In this document: positions 9,650-18,740 of the stretch, one piece after another
Layout: each line of letters opens with the position of its first letter
How positions within the stretch are numbered: position 1 is the stretch's first letter
Source: an uncultured Thalassolituus sp.
GTDB taxonomy: Bacteria > Pseudomonadota > Gammaproteobacteria > Pseudomonadales > Oceanobacteraceae
Direction: 5' to 3'
DNA: 64,000 nt
NCBI GenBank assembly: GCA_913061435.1
Contig: CAJXUK010000005.1
Coordinates: forward strand, 53,893 to 117,892
The notes under the pieces: model-generated
Database searches by the model: none
What the model was told of the DNA's origin: nothing
The model's input: only the letters and a program-made list of their open reading frames with translations
Made by a program: the position numbers and the translations under genes

Positions 9650-10548
9650 ATAATAAAAAAGCCCAGACTGGGTTTACCCTAATTGAAATTATGATCACCT
9701 TGGTTCTGTCGTTGCTGATTACTTACGGCATTGCTCAGGTGCTTATTAGCTCAAACCAAAACTCATCAAGCTCTGACGGTGTTTCACAAGCCCAAGAAAC
9801 TGCTCGATTTGTTATGTCATTTGTTGGTGAACAAATTAGAGATACTGGTATTAACTCTATTAGCGACCAAGATATTACCTCCAGATCAGCCATGGGGTGT
9901 GATATTACAAGTCTTAATAATAATAATGCCTGCTCTTTCAATAATGATGCCGGTGCAACCCAGGCAAACATAACTGTCGCACCAGGTGTACTTAGTGGAG
10001 ATCGACTAGCACTATCGTGGATTCCGCCAGCTGTAGACCTTACCTACCCAGTATTTAATCCTGGAGATCCAACTCCTCCTACATTTCCTAACGTTAGAAC
10101 AGACTGTACCGGTGAAGAGATTGCTGGTTTCACACCAAACACAATGATTGTCAATACTTTCTGGGTTAGTTTTGATGATATTACAGGCACCAATGCCTTA
10201 TTTTGCCAAGGAAGACTGTTCGACAATGCAACCAACACAATAACAGGTACAGGAAATGCCCAAGCTATTGCAAATGGAGTAGAAGCCATTCACTTCTTAT
10301 ACGGAGAAGCCACTAACCCAGCATCTGATGATGTCACTGGTTACGTAAATGCCACAGAAGTAAATGACTGGAATAGAGTCTTCGCTATTAAAGTGGCCGT
10401 AATGACTCGCTCTTTGGGAGATACCACTAATGAAGTTGCTACCAAGCAATATGTGTTACTAGATTCAGACATATACACCTTTACTGACGCGATTAATCGA
10501 CAAGTTTTTAGTACTACTTTTTTTATACCGAATCGTGGAGATGATTAG
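9646..10548 (+). CDS. pilW: Minor prepilin PilW (copy 1)
   Basis: The 300-residue prepilin has leader MNNKKAQTG and mature start FTLIEIMITLVLSLLITYGIA, typical of PilW (and of GspJ in type II secretion). It overlaps pilV upstream by ATGA and ends just before the pilX ATG. The body matches the copy-2 PilW at 17302 in N-terminal region, in the DRLALSWIPP segment and at the C-terminus (INRQVFSTTFFI). It is part of the pilus initiation/tip complex. Identification is firm from motif, length and operon position. Confidence 0.9.
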   Translation: MNNKKAQTGFTLIEIMITLVLSLLITYGIAQVLISSNQNSSSSDGVSQAQETARFVMSFVGEQIRDTGINSISDQDITSRSAMGCDITSLNNNNACSFNNDAGATQANITVAPGVLSGDRLALSWIPPAVDLTYPVFNPGDPTPPTFPNVRTDCTGEEIAGFTPNTMIVNTFWVSFDDITGTNALFCQGRLFDNATNTITGTGNAQAIANGVEAIHFLYGEATNPASDDVTGYVNATEVNDWNRVFAIKVAVMTRSLGDTTNEVATKQYVLLDSDIYTFTDAINRQVFSTTFFIPNRGDD

Positions 10549-10549
10549 C

Positions 10550-11098
10550 ATGAATTATGGATCAAAACAAAAGCAGTCCGGAGCTGTTTTAGCCATTAGC
10601 CTTGTTCTTTTAAGTGCCATCACCCTACTTGCAGCTATGAACATGCAGCGAGCTGGCTTGCAAACCCGCATTGCATCGAATATCACTCACAAAGAAGCCA
10701 CATTTAATACCGTTTTAAGCGAACAAGACCGTTGGTTTTTTGACCTTTCAACAATGGACTTAAGTAACCCTATTCTTAGTGCTCCCATTAGACAATTCAA
10801 CTTAAATGCTGGCACCAAGGTTTATACACCTTCTAAGCTAAATCAACTTAGTCAAGCAGGTACCGCATACGCAATTGACATAGATAACCAATTAATAATG
10901 ACCGACGTTATAACCGGCAAGAACTCTTTAGCTTCGGGAGAAGAAGTGAATAACCGAGTGTTATTTCGCTATCGACTTTGGTCAAGAGGGGATATTAGCG
11001 GAAGGCCTGCTGGTAGCTCCACATCGGAATACCAGGTTTCTGGTATCAGCTTTCCGGCCTTAAACTCATCGAAGAATACATTGTATTCTCAACCTTAA
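10550..11098 (+). CDS. pilX: Minor prepilin PilX (copy 1)
   Basis: Start chosen at ATG 10550 (MNYGSKQKQ), directly after the pilW stop; the frame continues to ATG 10535 inside pilW. Leader cleavage is after SG, giving AVLAISLVLLSAITLL. As is usual for PilX (and GspK), Glu at +5 is absent. The rest (ANITHKEATF, EQDRWFFDLS) resembles the copy-2 PilX. PilX is thought to link the minor pilins with PilY1 at the pilus tip. Confidence 0.85.
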   Translation: MNYGSKQKQSGAVLAISLVLLSAITLLAAMNMQRAGLQTRIASNITHKEATFNTVLSEQDRWFFDLSTMDLSNPILSAPIRQFNLNAGTKVYTPSKLNQLSQAGTAYAIDIDNQLIMTDVITGKNSLASGEEVNNRVLFRYRLWSRGDISGRPAGSSTSEYQVSGISFPALNSSKNTLYSQP

Positions 11099-11110
11099 AG
11101 GATATGCCCT

Positions 11111-11461
11111 ATGAAATACCTATTTTCACTACTGCTCATTCTGCTAACGCTACCCAGCCAAGCAGAAATCATCTCGCATAACCTAGTAGGCAAGGCATCG
11201 GATATTCGCTTTACTAGTAGCTATCAAGAAGAATCTGGGCTTGGCGAAGTTCAGGTTCAACTTTGCTCTACCTGCACTACTTATCAACTTACGATCACAC
11301 CTGAAACCAATATTTCTAAGAATCACAAGCCGCTTAACCTTAACCAGTTTAAAACGCATCTTAAGGCCAACGGAAACGCGCATATGCGCTTACAATTTCA
11401 CAAAAACAGAAATACTATTTTTTACATTAGCCTCTCATCTCAAAAAGAGGAGGATTTATAA
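11111..11461 (+). CDS. Small secreted CxxC protein between pilX and pilY1 (copy 1), unrecognised
   Basis: The 116-residue protein has a clear signal peptide (MKYLFSLLLILLTLPSQA) and a mature domain of about 98 residues with one CSTC motif near residue 53. Its stop overlaps the pilY1 start as TAATG, so the two are translationally coupled. A diverged homologue occupies the same place in operon copy 2 (18741-19103). In Pseudomonas the small gene of this operon, pilY2, lies after pilY1, not before it, so equivalence is uncertain. A role as periplasmic partner or chaperone of PilY1 is inference from position only. Confidence 0.75.
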   Translation: MKYLFSLLLILLTLPSQAEIISHNLVGKASDIRFTSSYQEESGLGEVQVQLCSTCTTYQLTITPETNISKNHKPLNLNQFKTHLKANGNAHMRLQFHKNRNTIFYISLSSQKEEDL

Positions 11462-14400
11462 TGAAATACTTTATCAAACGCACTCGCAGTATAGTTACTA
11501 CAGCTACGATCACATTGTGGTGCTGTATAGCTCAAGCCGAAGATATTGAAATTTACAGAAGCGTAGACTCCTCTGTAAAACCAGTATCTATGATGGTGAT
11601 CGATACCTCTCGTAGTATGTCAGAATGGGCCCAAGAACAGTGGCCAGATTATGATCCAAATATCGATTACAAAGCCACCTATCCAAAGGATCCAGATGGT
11701 GACAATATTGATTATTTAGACTCAAACCTATACTACTTTAACGATGATAACTATTCAGGAGAAAAGATTTCAAATAGTGATAAAACCAGCCTAAGAAACC
11801 ACCCATTTCCTAAAGCCGCATTAAAATGTGATGCCGCCTCAGAAAGCGTAAAAGCTGAAGGCTTTTACGCCGATAAATTTAAACGCTGGAATTCATCAAC
11901 CTTCACTTGGGATCCGTCTTTGGATTATCGAGAACCATATACATGGTGGGGATTTACTCTATATAGATGGGAAACCCCTAGCACTCCCCTTGGTAATGCA
12001 AGCGATGTAAACGCTATTATTGATTGTAAGACTGATGAAACCGACTCAGCTAATAAGTATATCAAAACAAACCCTAATAGCAGCAACAGCCAATATTTAA
12101 CTTATAAAGACAGTGAATACAATGACGCTTGGAGAAATTACTTTCAGTATATCTATAGCGGTAACTACATAAATTATCTTATTTATAGAGAAGAGCACAA
12201 AGATGACCTTATTGGTGCTAAAAAATCAAGAATGCAAATCACCAAGGAAGCTGCCAAGTTTGTTGTCGACACAACCGGTGGCATTAAATTAGGCTTAGCT
12301 CGTTTTGACCTTGATAGTGACGGTGGCATGATCGATATAGCAGCCACTGATATCGAAAGGCTACGTGATATAAATAGCAAAAGTGGAGACACTGTATTTA
12401 ACACAGTAATAGATTCTTACCTGCCTTGGGGCGGTACACCACTAACTGAATCTTATTACGAAACAGCTCGATACTTAAGAGGTAATAGTGTTCTTTATGG
12501 TACAGATTCTCGTAGTCGTCGTTTAAAATCAAGCTACACTCTTAATGATCTAGAGCGCAGCAGCAGCAGCGGTATCTTATTGAGCAATAATTACAATTTA
12601 GGCCGCACCACTGTCGTTAACAACCCGAGCACCCCTGCCTCTAGGTCTGGCAATACTTATAACTCACCAATTGAATCTGCTTGTAACGCAACAAGTAATT
12701 TGGTGTTATTTACAGATGGTGAACCTTCGGATAGTGATACAAGCGCAAACGATGAAATTCAAGATCTGTTAAAAGATGCCAACATTGATTTTGAAACAGA
12801 ACCTGGTTTAACCGATTATGATCGTAGCGTTTTAACTAACAACTGCAGCGGTGCAGGTGGCTGTGCAGAAGAACTTGCTTACTATTTAGCCAATGTAGAT
12901 CAGCGCCCTGACTTACCAGGCAAACAAACCATTAATACCCATGTTATTGGTGGTTTCTTTGAAGAAGGCTCATCCGGTAATACTCTGCAATACATTGAAA
13001 CCATTGCTCGTCTTGGTAAAGGAACATATGCGGCAGCTTCTAGTAAAGAAGACATCGCTAAAGCGTTTAGAGCCGCAGTAACCGCTGGTCACGACAAGCC
13101 TGTTACCTTTGTAGCACCTGCGGTATCAGTTAACTCCTACAACAGCTTAGAACACTTAGATAGCTTGTTTTACGCTATGTTTGTTCCGTCTACCGACAAC
13201 AATTGGAAGGGTAATCTTAAAAGCTACCGTTTAGCGCCCAACGGCACTGTAGTTGATGCCGATGGTAACTCGGCTGTTGATAGTTCAAGTGGTCGCTTTA
13301 AAGAAGGAAGCCGAAGCTATTGGACACCCAAAGGTACAAGTGACGGGGATAAAGTGACTAAAGGGGGCGCTGCAGCACACCTAACCAAAGAATATAATAT
13401 TTTTACCCACCTTACTGACACTAAAGGCACATTGAATACTGCTATTTCAACAAGTACCGTCAGCAAAGGCATGCTTGGGCTTTCAGATCAAGCTTCTTCT
13501 GGAGAGCATACCGCTGTGATAGATTGGCTCAATAGGAGGCTAGCAGGAAACACTCGACTTGAAATAGAAGACCCACTGCACAGCCGCCCTGTCGTTGTAA
13601 ACTATGGCTACGATATTGATCAAACAACCCAGAAGGTAACCCCGAAAGGTGTGGTATTTATGGGCTCTAATAGTGGTTACTTGCACGCTATAGACGCTAA
13701 TAAAGATAGCTTTAAAGAGTATTTTTCATTTGTACCTAAAGAGCTCCTTTCAAACGCAAAGCTATACCAATCTGCGGATAAATATGAGCCTAAGCCCTAT
13801 GGCGTAGATGGCCCAATTAATTATTGGCATGCAGATGCAAACCAAAACGCACAAGTAGATAAAGATGAAAAAGTATATCTTTATTTTGGCTTGCGTCGTG
13901 GTGGGCGCCATTATTATGCTCTTGATATCAGCGATCCAGAAAAACCTAAATTTCAATGGCAGATTAGTGGTGGCCAAGGTGGTGATTTTGATAATTTAGG
14001 ACAATCATGGTCCCCTATGACACTTGCAAAAGTAAGATGGGGAGACTCAGGAAAAACAAAAGTTGTCTTATTATTTGGTGGTGGTTACGACCCTGACGAA
14101 GATAATCGAAATACTCGCGCCCCCAATAGCATGGGTAACTCTGTATATATGATTGACCCAGAAAGCGGCAAGCTGCTATGGAGTGCAAGTAACTCTAATG
14201 CAGCAACTAAACTCACCGACATGACAAATGCTATTACTAGCGAGATCAAAACTGTCGATTTTGATGGCGACGCAATTACAGATTTCTTTTTTGTAAGTGA
14301 TATCGGTGGTCGTGTATGGCGCTTTGATCTAAACGCTAATACAGAAACTATTAATAAATCCAACTTTATTGCTGGGGCCGGAAAAATATTCGATGCAAAC

Positions 14401-15222
14401 AAAACTGGTATTAACTACCAACGATTTTTTTATGCGCCCAGTGTCTCGTACTTTTCTGATAAAAAGAACCATGAAGAGTTTTTAACAATAGCGATCGGCT
14501 CAGGCTTCCGTGCACACCCGCTACAGACAGTACATAAAGACAGCTTTTATATCATTAAAGATAGACACATAGTAAAACCGCCTACAAGATATACAACTTT
14601 AGATCCTAGTCAATTTGTAGACATTGCTAATCCTAGGGTTAATAGTTCGACCTCCCCTGAGGGTTGGAAATACAACCTTTCTATTGGTGAAAAGGTTTTA
14701 TCACCTTCTCTGACTGCAAATAGCCATATGTATTTCACAACATTCGCACCTAAATCAACATCGAGTAATGCTTTAGGCTGCAATGTAGATGTTGGACAAG
14801 CTACTGCATATGCCATTTCTTTTGACCCATCCTCCCTTGCATTAGGTGAAGGTGAAGGTGAAGGTGAAGGTGAAGGTGAAGGTGATGGTAATGGTGATGG
14901 TGATGGTGATGGTGAACCACCTTACACACCTTTTTATCCGGGAATAGAATCAAGTGATATTATCACCGATGGGCCGCCACCAGCCCCGATTGAGCTGACA
15001 GTGTCTCCAACAGGTCAAATAGCATTTTGTGAAGACAACCCAGAGCACGTCAGCTGCAAAACACAAGAACCTGAGCCAGGCTGTGAAGATAGGGGCGACT
15101 GCCCTCCACCTCCGCCAGCTTGTGAAGCTTCTGTTTCTGTAATTCTCAGTGGTACAAGTGTAATTTCAAATGGCGCTGACCAATGTGAATTACTCAAGAG
15201 AAACTATTGGAGATCCCTGTAA
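11461..15222 (+). CDS. pilY1: Pilus tip adhesin/assembly factor PilY1 (copy 1)
   Basis: The 1253-residue secreted protein has a signal peptide, an N-terminal von Willebrand A domain with MIDAS motif DTSRSMS near residue 50, and a C-terminal PilY1 beta-propeller (about residues 690-1110). The propeller holds an EF-hand-like calcium site (DANQNAQVDKDE) followed by GLRRGGRHYYALD. Near residues 1129-1152 a Gly-Glu/Gly-Asp run is encoded by twelve hexamers. The tail is proline- and cysteine-rich and ends with a C...YW motif shared with copy 2. PilY1 caps the pilus, controls retraction and senses surfaces in Pseudomonas. A strong terminator follows. Confidence 0.92.
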   Translation: MKYFIKRTRSIVTTATITLWCCIAQAEDIEIYRSVDSSVKPVSMMVIDTSRSMSEWAQEQWPDYDPNIDYKATYPKDPDGDNIDYLDSNLYYFNDDNYSGEKISNSDKTSLRNHPFPKAALKCDAASESVKAEGFYADKFKRWNSSTFTWDPSLDYREPYTWWGFTLYRWETPSTPLGNASDVNAIIDCKTDETDSANKYIKTNPNSSNSQYLTYKDSEYNDAWRNYFQYIYSGNYINYLIYREEHKDDLIGAKKSRMQITKEAAKFVVDTTGGIKLGLARFDLDSDGGMIDIAATDIERLRDINSKSGDTVFNTVIDSYLPWGGTPLTESYYETARYLRGNSVLYGTDSRSRRLKSSYTLNDLERSSSSGILLSNNYNLGRTTVVNNPSTPASRSGNTYNSPIESACNATSNLVLFTDGEPSDSDTSANDEIQDLLKDANIDFETEPGLTDYDRSVLTNNCSGAGGCAEELAYYLANVDQRPDLPGKQTINTHVIGGFFEEGSSGNTLQYIETIARLGKGTYAAASSKEDIAKAFRAAVTAGHDKPVTFVAPAVSVNSYNSLEHLDSLFYAMFVPSTDNNWKGNLKSYRLAPNGTVVDADGNSAVDSSSGRFKEGSRSYWTPKGTSDGDKVTKGGAAAHLTKEYNIFTHLTDTKGTLNTAISTSTVSKGMLGLSDQASSGEHTAVIDWLNRRLAGNTRLEIEDPLHSRPVVVNYGYDIDQTTQKVTPKGVVFMGSNSGYLHAIDANKDSFKEYFSFVPKELLSNAKLYQSADKYEPKPYGVDGPINYWHADANQNAQVDKDEKVYLYFGLRRGGRHYYALDISDPEKPKFQWQISGGQGGDFDNLGQSWSPMTLAKVRWGDSGKTKVVLLFGGGYDPDEDNRNTRAPNSMGNSVYMIDPESGKLLWSASNSNAATKLTDMTNAITSEIKTVDFDGDAITDFFFVSDIGGRVWRFDLNANTETINKSNFIAGAGKIFDANKTGINYQRFFYAPSVSYFSDKKNHEEFLTIAIGSGFRAHPLQTVHKDSFYIIKDRHIVKPPTRYTTLDPSQFVDIANPRVNSSTSPEGWKYNLSIGEKVLSPSLTANSHMYFTTFAPKSTSSNALGCNVDVGQATAYAISFDPSSLALGEGEGEGEGEGEGDGNGDGDGDGEPPYTPFYPGIESSDIITDGPPPAPIELTVSPTGQIAFCEDNPEHVSCKTQEPEPGCEDRGDCPPPPPACEASVSVILSGTSVISNGADQCELLKRNYWRSL
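14845..14916 (+). repeat. In-frame hexanucleotide tandem repeat in pilY1
   Basis: Twelve 6-nt units: six GGTGAA, then GGTGAT, GGTAAT, three GGTGAT and a final GGTGAA. They encode Gly-Glu and Gly-Asp/Asn dipeptides between the propeller and the Cys/Pro-rich tail. Because the unit is a multiple of three, slippage would change spacer length, not the frame. Confidence 0.95.
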
Positions 15223-15258
15223 TTCAGTAGTAATGTAGCCTTTCTATTAACAATAATC

Positions 15259-15302
15259 CCCAATAGCACTTCAATTTTTTGAAGTGCTATTGGGCTTTTT
15301 TC
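15259..15302 (+). terminator. Strong intrinsic terminator between pilY1 and pilE
   Basis: A perfect 15-bp stem (15259-15273 with 15280-15294, starting CCCAATAGCACTTCA) and a 6-nt loop are followed by CTTTTTT. It lies 36 nt after the pilY1 stop and ends only about 13 nt before the pilE ATG, so read-through or attenuation must decide pilE expression unless a promoter is hidden in the stem region. Confidence 0.92.
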
Positions 15303-15315
15303 TACAGGTTAAAAA

Positions 15316-15834
15316 ATGAAGCAACGTGGTTTCACTTTAATAGAATTAATGATCGTAGTTGCCATTATTGGCATTCTTACCGCAGTAGTCATGCCTAGTT
15401 ATCGAAACTATGTATTAGAAAGCCAACGTGAAGACACCATGACGAAACTTTTACAAGTCGTGCAACTTCAAGAACGCTTTTATCTTAATAATGCGCAATA
15501 TGCTACTAATATGACCAACCTAAACTATGATGTTGATCCTCTTGGGCAATGGGTTATAACCTATAACGGAATCAACACTTATGGGGTTCGTATTGGTTTA
15601 TGTGATAATGCCGCCATTTATCCTGACGGGCCACCCGCGACAGAGTGTTTCAATGTGATAGCCACACCTATTAGTGGAGATGCTGATGAAGATGCTTTTT
15701 TAGGACTTCTTGCTGTTGATAGCAGAGGCAGAAAAGTCTGGGATTTTAATAAAACTGTCATCCGCGATTGGAGTGGAAACGATCTAGCAGATGCAAGATG
15801 CCCTGAGTGCATTACTGCAAGAACCACTTATTAA
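15316..15834 (+). CDS. pilE: Minor pilin PilE
   Basis: The 172-residue type IV pilin-like protein has leader MKQRG and mature start [19 protein letters not shown] (Gly -1, Glu +5). The segment [18 protein letters not shown] with following [14 protein letters not shown] is typical of PilE-type minor pilins. Two cysteine pairs occur (GLCDN/TECFN and RCPEC). It is the last gene of copy 1 and has no counterpart in copy 2. Only a short leader (ACAGG as ribosome site) separates it from the terminator upstream. In Pseudomonas pilE closes the same operon. Confidence 0.87.
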   Translation: MKQRGFTLIELMIVVAIIGILTAVVMPSYRNYVLESQREDTMTKLLQVVQLQERFYLNNAQYATNMTNLNYDVDPLGQWVITYNGINTYGVRIGLCDNAAIYPDGPPATECFNVIATPISGDADEDAFLGLLAVDSRGRKVWDFNKTVIRDWSGNDLADARCPECITARTTY

Positions 15835-15867
15835 ATTAATTTAGCACCTAAAAATACTACTCAGGTC

Positions 15868-15904
15868 AAGCCAGCGGGTATAGCTCTCTGGCTTTTTTTA
15901 TTTT
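15868..15904 (+). terminator. Intrinsic terminator after pilE
   Basis: A 7-bp stem (AAGCCAG / CTGGCTT) with a 13-nt loop is followed by TTTTTTATTTT. It starts 34 nt after the pilE stop and separates operon copy 1 from copy 2. Confidence 0.8.
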
Positions 15905-15932
15905 AACTGAAAACCGTGCTCGCTATATCTCT

Positions 15933-15964
15933 TTAACCCCCTCTATTTCTTCGTTAACCCCCTC
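15933..15964 (+). promoter_or_regulatory. Paired direct repeat TTAACCCCCTC, 21-bp period, upstream of operon copy 2
   Basis: TTAACCCCCTC occurs at 15933-15943 and 15954-15964. The 21-bp period is two helical turns, as in sites of LytTR-type regulators; in Pseudomonas the LytTR regulator AlgR controls the fimU-pilE operon. The rest of the 286-nt pilE-fimU gap holds the terminator above and a pyrimidine-rich, then AT-rich leader. The regulatory reading is inference; no such pair is seen before copy 1. Confidence 0.35.
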
Positions 15965-16120
15965 AAACCCTATCTCTCTCCCATTCTTTAATGTTTATTT
16001 ACACTCTTCGTCTCTAAAGCCAATGCGTTTAGCTTTACATATCAATACAATGGTTCCATAGTAGCAATTTAAATAACATAGTTATCAAATAGCAGAATTG
16101 AAAGTGATCTGATCTTATTC

Positions 16121-16711
16121 ATGAAGAATTACAACGGCTTCACCCTAGTCGAATTAATAATAGTTGTCGCAATCACCGGCATACTGGTTGCCGTTGCAGT
16201 ACCTAGCATGCGCACTTATATCTCTAACTCTGCTGCTAATAGCCTTAGTGGCACAGTGTTAATTGACATTATGTATGCCAGAAACCATGCAATAACCAAT
16301 AGTAAGGTTGTAAAAATGATACCTACCGGTGCGGCAGATACGGGAGCGAGTACTTTTACCCCCAATAGCGCTGGCGTAAATTGGGCTCAAGGCTGGTCTA
16401 TTTTTGTCGACGATAATAACGATAACGTCATTGATGCAGGCGAGCTTGTACTAAGAAATCACGCAAGTTTTGGCCCCGACTCGCATATTAGTTCTGGCCC
16501 AGGTGCTCATATTGGCGTGGGCACGCAAGGCATATTAGATATCAATACACCTATTGGCTTCAACCCAGATGGCACCTCTATTAACTCTGGCGTTCTTACT
16601 ATCGCTACATTTGGCTGTGCTGGCGACAATGCTCGCACCATTCAAATAAACCAAATTGGCCAAGTTATTGGGACAGATATCCAGTGTCCAATGGCTTTTA
16701 CAGACCTATAG
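16121..16711 (+). CDS. fimU: Minor prepilin FimU (copy 2)
   Basis: The 196-residue GspH/FimT-family prepilin has leader MKNYNG (Gly at -1, unlike copy 1) and FTLVELIIVVAITG. The C-terminal segment FGCAGDNARTIQINQIGQVIG closely repeats copy 1, while the middle is diverged (FVDDNNDNVIDAGELVL, closer to classic FimT). It is the first gene of the second minor-pilin operon, 21 nt before pilV. Paralogy with 8436-9008 is evident; which copy keeps the ancestral job cannot be told from sequence alone. Confidence 0.85.
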   Translation: MKNYNGFTLVELIIVVAITGILVAVAVPSMRTYISNSAANSLSGTVLIDIMYARNHAITNSKVVKMIPTGAADTGASTFTPNSAGVNWAQGWSIFVDDNNDNVIDAGELVLRNHASFGPDSHISSGPGAHIGVGTQGILDINTPIGFNPDGTSINSGVLTIATFGCAGDNARTIQINQIGQVIGTDIQCPMAFTDL

Positions 16712-16732
16712 GCTGACTCTCAAGGAAGATGG

Positions 16733-17305
16733 ATGAGAAGCAATACAACTTTTAATAATAAAAAAATACAAGGCTTAAGCCTAGTTGAAGTACTGGTCAC
16801 TATTGTTATCACCAGTATTGGTTTAATGGGACTTGTTTCACTGCAAATGCAATCGGTACTTGCAACATCAGATACTGGCAACCGTAGCCATGCTATTTGG
16901 GTATTTAACGATATCATCAATCGTATTCATGCCAACGAAGTTGCGTCTGCAAGTTACATTGGTGCTGGCCCTGTTACTTGCAATGCTCCGGCAAAAGTTT
17001 GCAGCAGTTATCACGATGGCACTAATGTCGTAAATGCTGTTAATTGCAGTGGTGCCGAACTTGCCGCTTGGGATCGATACGAAGTTGCTTGCCAATTAAA
17101 GCCTGCTGCTTTTTTTGGAGACTCTACTCGCTACCTTCCAAACTCCCAGCTAACCATTGCATGCCCTTCTGGTGCTTGTAACAACGGCGACCCTTTACGA
17201 ATAACTCTGCAATGGCGCGCTCGTCTTGATGATGAATCAATTACCGGAGCGGCTCGCACAGCAAATAGCGGGTTATTAACCCTTACGGATGTGATCACGC
17301 CATGA
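16733..17305 (+). CDS. pilV: Minor prepilin PilV (copy 2)
   Basis: The 190-residue prepilin has a 14-residue leader ending IQG and mature start LSLVEVLVTIVITSIGLMG. Cysteines occur at VTCNAP, KVCSSY, NCSGAELAAWDRYEVAC and later, matching copy 1 (CTGAELAAWDLFEVAC). A stretch of DNA coding SIGLM is identical to copy 1 (AGTATTGGTTTAATGGG), showing common descent. It overlaps pilW by ATGA, as in copy 1. Confidence 0.87.
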   Translation: MRSNTTFNNKKIQGLSLVEVLVTIVITSIGLMGLVSLQMQSVLATSDTGNRSHAIWVFNDIINRIHANEVASASYIGAGPVTCNAPAKVCSSYHDGTNVVNAVNCSGAELAAWDRYEVACQLKPAAFFGDSTRYLPNSQLTIACPSGACNNGDPLRITLQWRARLDDESITGAARTANSGLLTLTDVITP

Positions 17306-18171
17306 AGAATCAACATAAAAAAAACCAAGGTTTCAGTCTTGTTGAACTCATGATCACTTTAGTTCTGAGTTTATTGATAACTTATGCGATTGCTCAATTA
17401 TTGATTAATTCTAATCAAACCTCAGTTACCTCCGACGGCATATCACAATCACAAGAAACGGGTCGCTTTGTGATGTCTTATTTAGCTAATCAAATCCGTC
17501 AGTCTGGACTTAACTCTATTTCAAATAATAGCGTCACAACAAAGGCTATTATCAGTTGTTCAGACCCCGACTTTGTGGGCTTAACCAGCACCACTGGTGA
17601 AGTTGCTTGCTCTACCAATACTGATACCGGCGATACACAAGCAACTATTTATAATGCAGGTATTCATGGTGACCGTCTTGCAGTCGCTTGGGTGCCACCA
17701 CTGCCAGCCTCTGGCAACGCTGCTGATATTCGTGACTGTTCTGGTGCTGGGGGTTATAGCGAAAATGACATTATTATCAATGTCTTTTGGGTTGAAAGCG
17801 ATGGTAATGGAATGAATAACCTTGTTTGCCAAGGTAGTACTTTAAGTGGCAGTACAATCACTCGATCAAACCCCAAGCAAGCGATAGCCAACGGCGTTGA
17901 TAGCTTACAAATATTATTTGGCGAAGCGGTAGACCCTTTACCCATTACAGATCGGCGGAATACAGCTAAATACGTCAATGCAGATGATATTACGAATTGG
18001 GAAAGAGTTTACGCTATTAAGGCCTCTATCTTGACTCGCTCGATTGCAGAAGTAACAAACTCTAATATTTTAAGGCGCTACGTACTACTCGATGCAGAGC
18101 CTTATTTAATGACAGACAGTATTAATCGCCAAGTATTTACCACAACCTACGTTATCAATAATTATAAATAA
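17302..18171 (+). CDS. pilW: Minor prepilin PilW (copy 2)
   Basis: The 289-residue prepilin has leader MKNQHKKNQG and mature start FSLVELMITLVLSLLITYAIA. Colinear with copy 1 over the whole length: SDGISQSQETGRFVMS, DRLAVAWVPPL, KQAIANGVDSLQILFGEA and the INRQVFTTTYV end. The adjacent gap to pilX is 57 nt here, whereas copy 1 has none. Expected role is pilus tip/priming complex, as for copy 1. Confidence 0.89.
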   Translation: MKNQHKKNQGFSLVELMITLVLSLLITYAIAQLLINSNQTSVTSDGISQSQETGRFVMSYLANQIRQSGLNSISNNSVTTKAIISCSDPDFVGLTSTTGEVACSTNTDTGDTQATIYNAGIHGDRLAVAWVPPLPASGNAADIRDCSGAGGYSENDIIINVFWVESDGNGMNNLVCQGSTLSGSTITRSNPKQAIANGVDSLQILFGEAVDPLPITDRRNTAKYVNADDITNWERVYAIKASILTRSIAEVTNSNILRRYVLLDAEPYLMTDSINRQVFTTTYVINNYK

Positions 18172-18228
18172 ATGATTAGGTTTTTTTAAAATACTTATTA
18201 AATATACAAGGATGAAGGCCAAGAAATT

Positions 18229-18729
18229 ATGAGAAAAAATCAATCAGGAGCAGTGCTAGCAATCAGCTTAGTATTGCTAACGGCAATTACATTTCTTTCC
18301 ATGATGGGTATGCAACGTTCGGGATTACAAACAAAAATTGTTGCTAACATCCAGCATCAAGAAAGAGTATTTAATGCTTCTTTAAATGAGCAAGAGTTTT
18401 GGTTTTTTCAATATGCCAGCAATCCAAAAGAAAATATTTTAACGCTAATCAACAGTACAGATAATAATGGAAATCCAGCACCTGTGGTTTTGAGAGATAC
18501 AACGAACATAAATTCACAAGACGCTGTTCAACTAAACTCTTCTGCAATCCATGTTTTACCAGGTGCCAATGAAGTCGCATTTGCCATTGGTGAACAAGCC
18601 GGTTTTCAGAGGTCTTATAAATTTGAATTAAACACAGTTTCAGCAGTTAGAAATAGAACTGAAATGAATTCTGAGCAACGCTCTGGATTCAAATTCTCTG
18701 GTTTATCACTTTCAAGCAATTCTTTATAA
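18229..18729 (+). CDS. pilX: Minor prepilin PilX (copy 2)
   Basis: The 166-residue prepilin starts MRKNQSG then AVLAISLVLLTAITFLSMMGMQRSGLQ, nearly the same as copy 1, with no Glu at +5 as usual for PilX. EQEFWFFQYA corresponds to EQDRWFFDLS of copy 1. A weak ribosome site (AAGGATGAAGG region about 20 nt upstream) precedes it. It is 11 nt before the small CxxC gene. Confidence 0.85.
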   Translation: MRKNQSGAVLAISLVLLTAITFLSMMGMQRSGLQTKIVANIQHQERVFNASLNEQEFWFFQYASNPKENILTLINSTDNNGNPAPVVLRDTTNINSQDAVQLNSSAIHVLPGANEVAFAIGEQAGFQRSYKFELNTVSAVRNRTEMNSEQRSGFKFSGLSLSSNSL

Positions 18730-18740
18730 GGACGTTTAAC

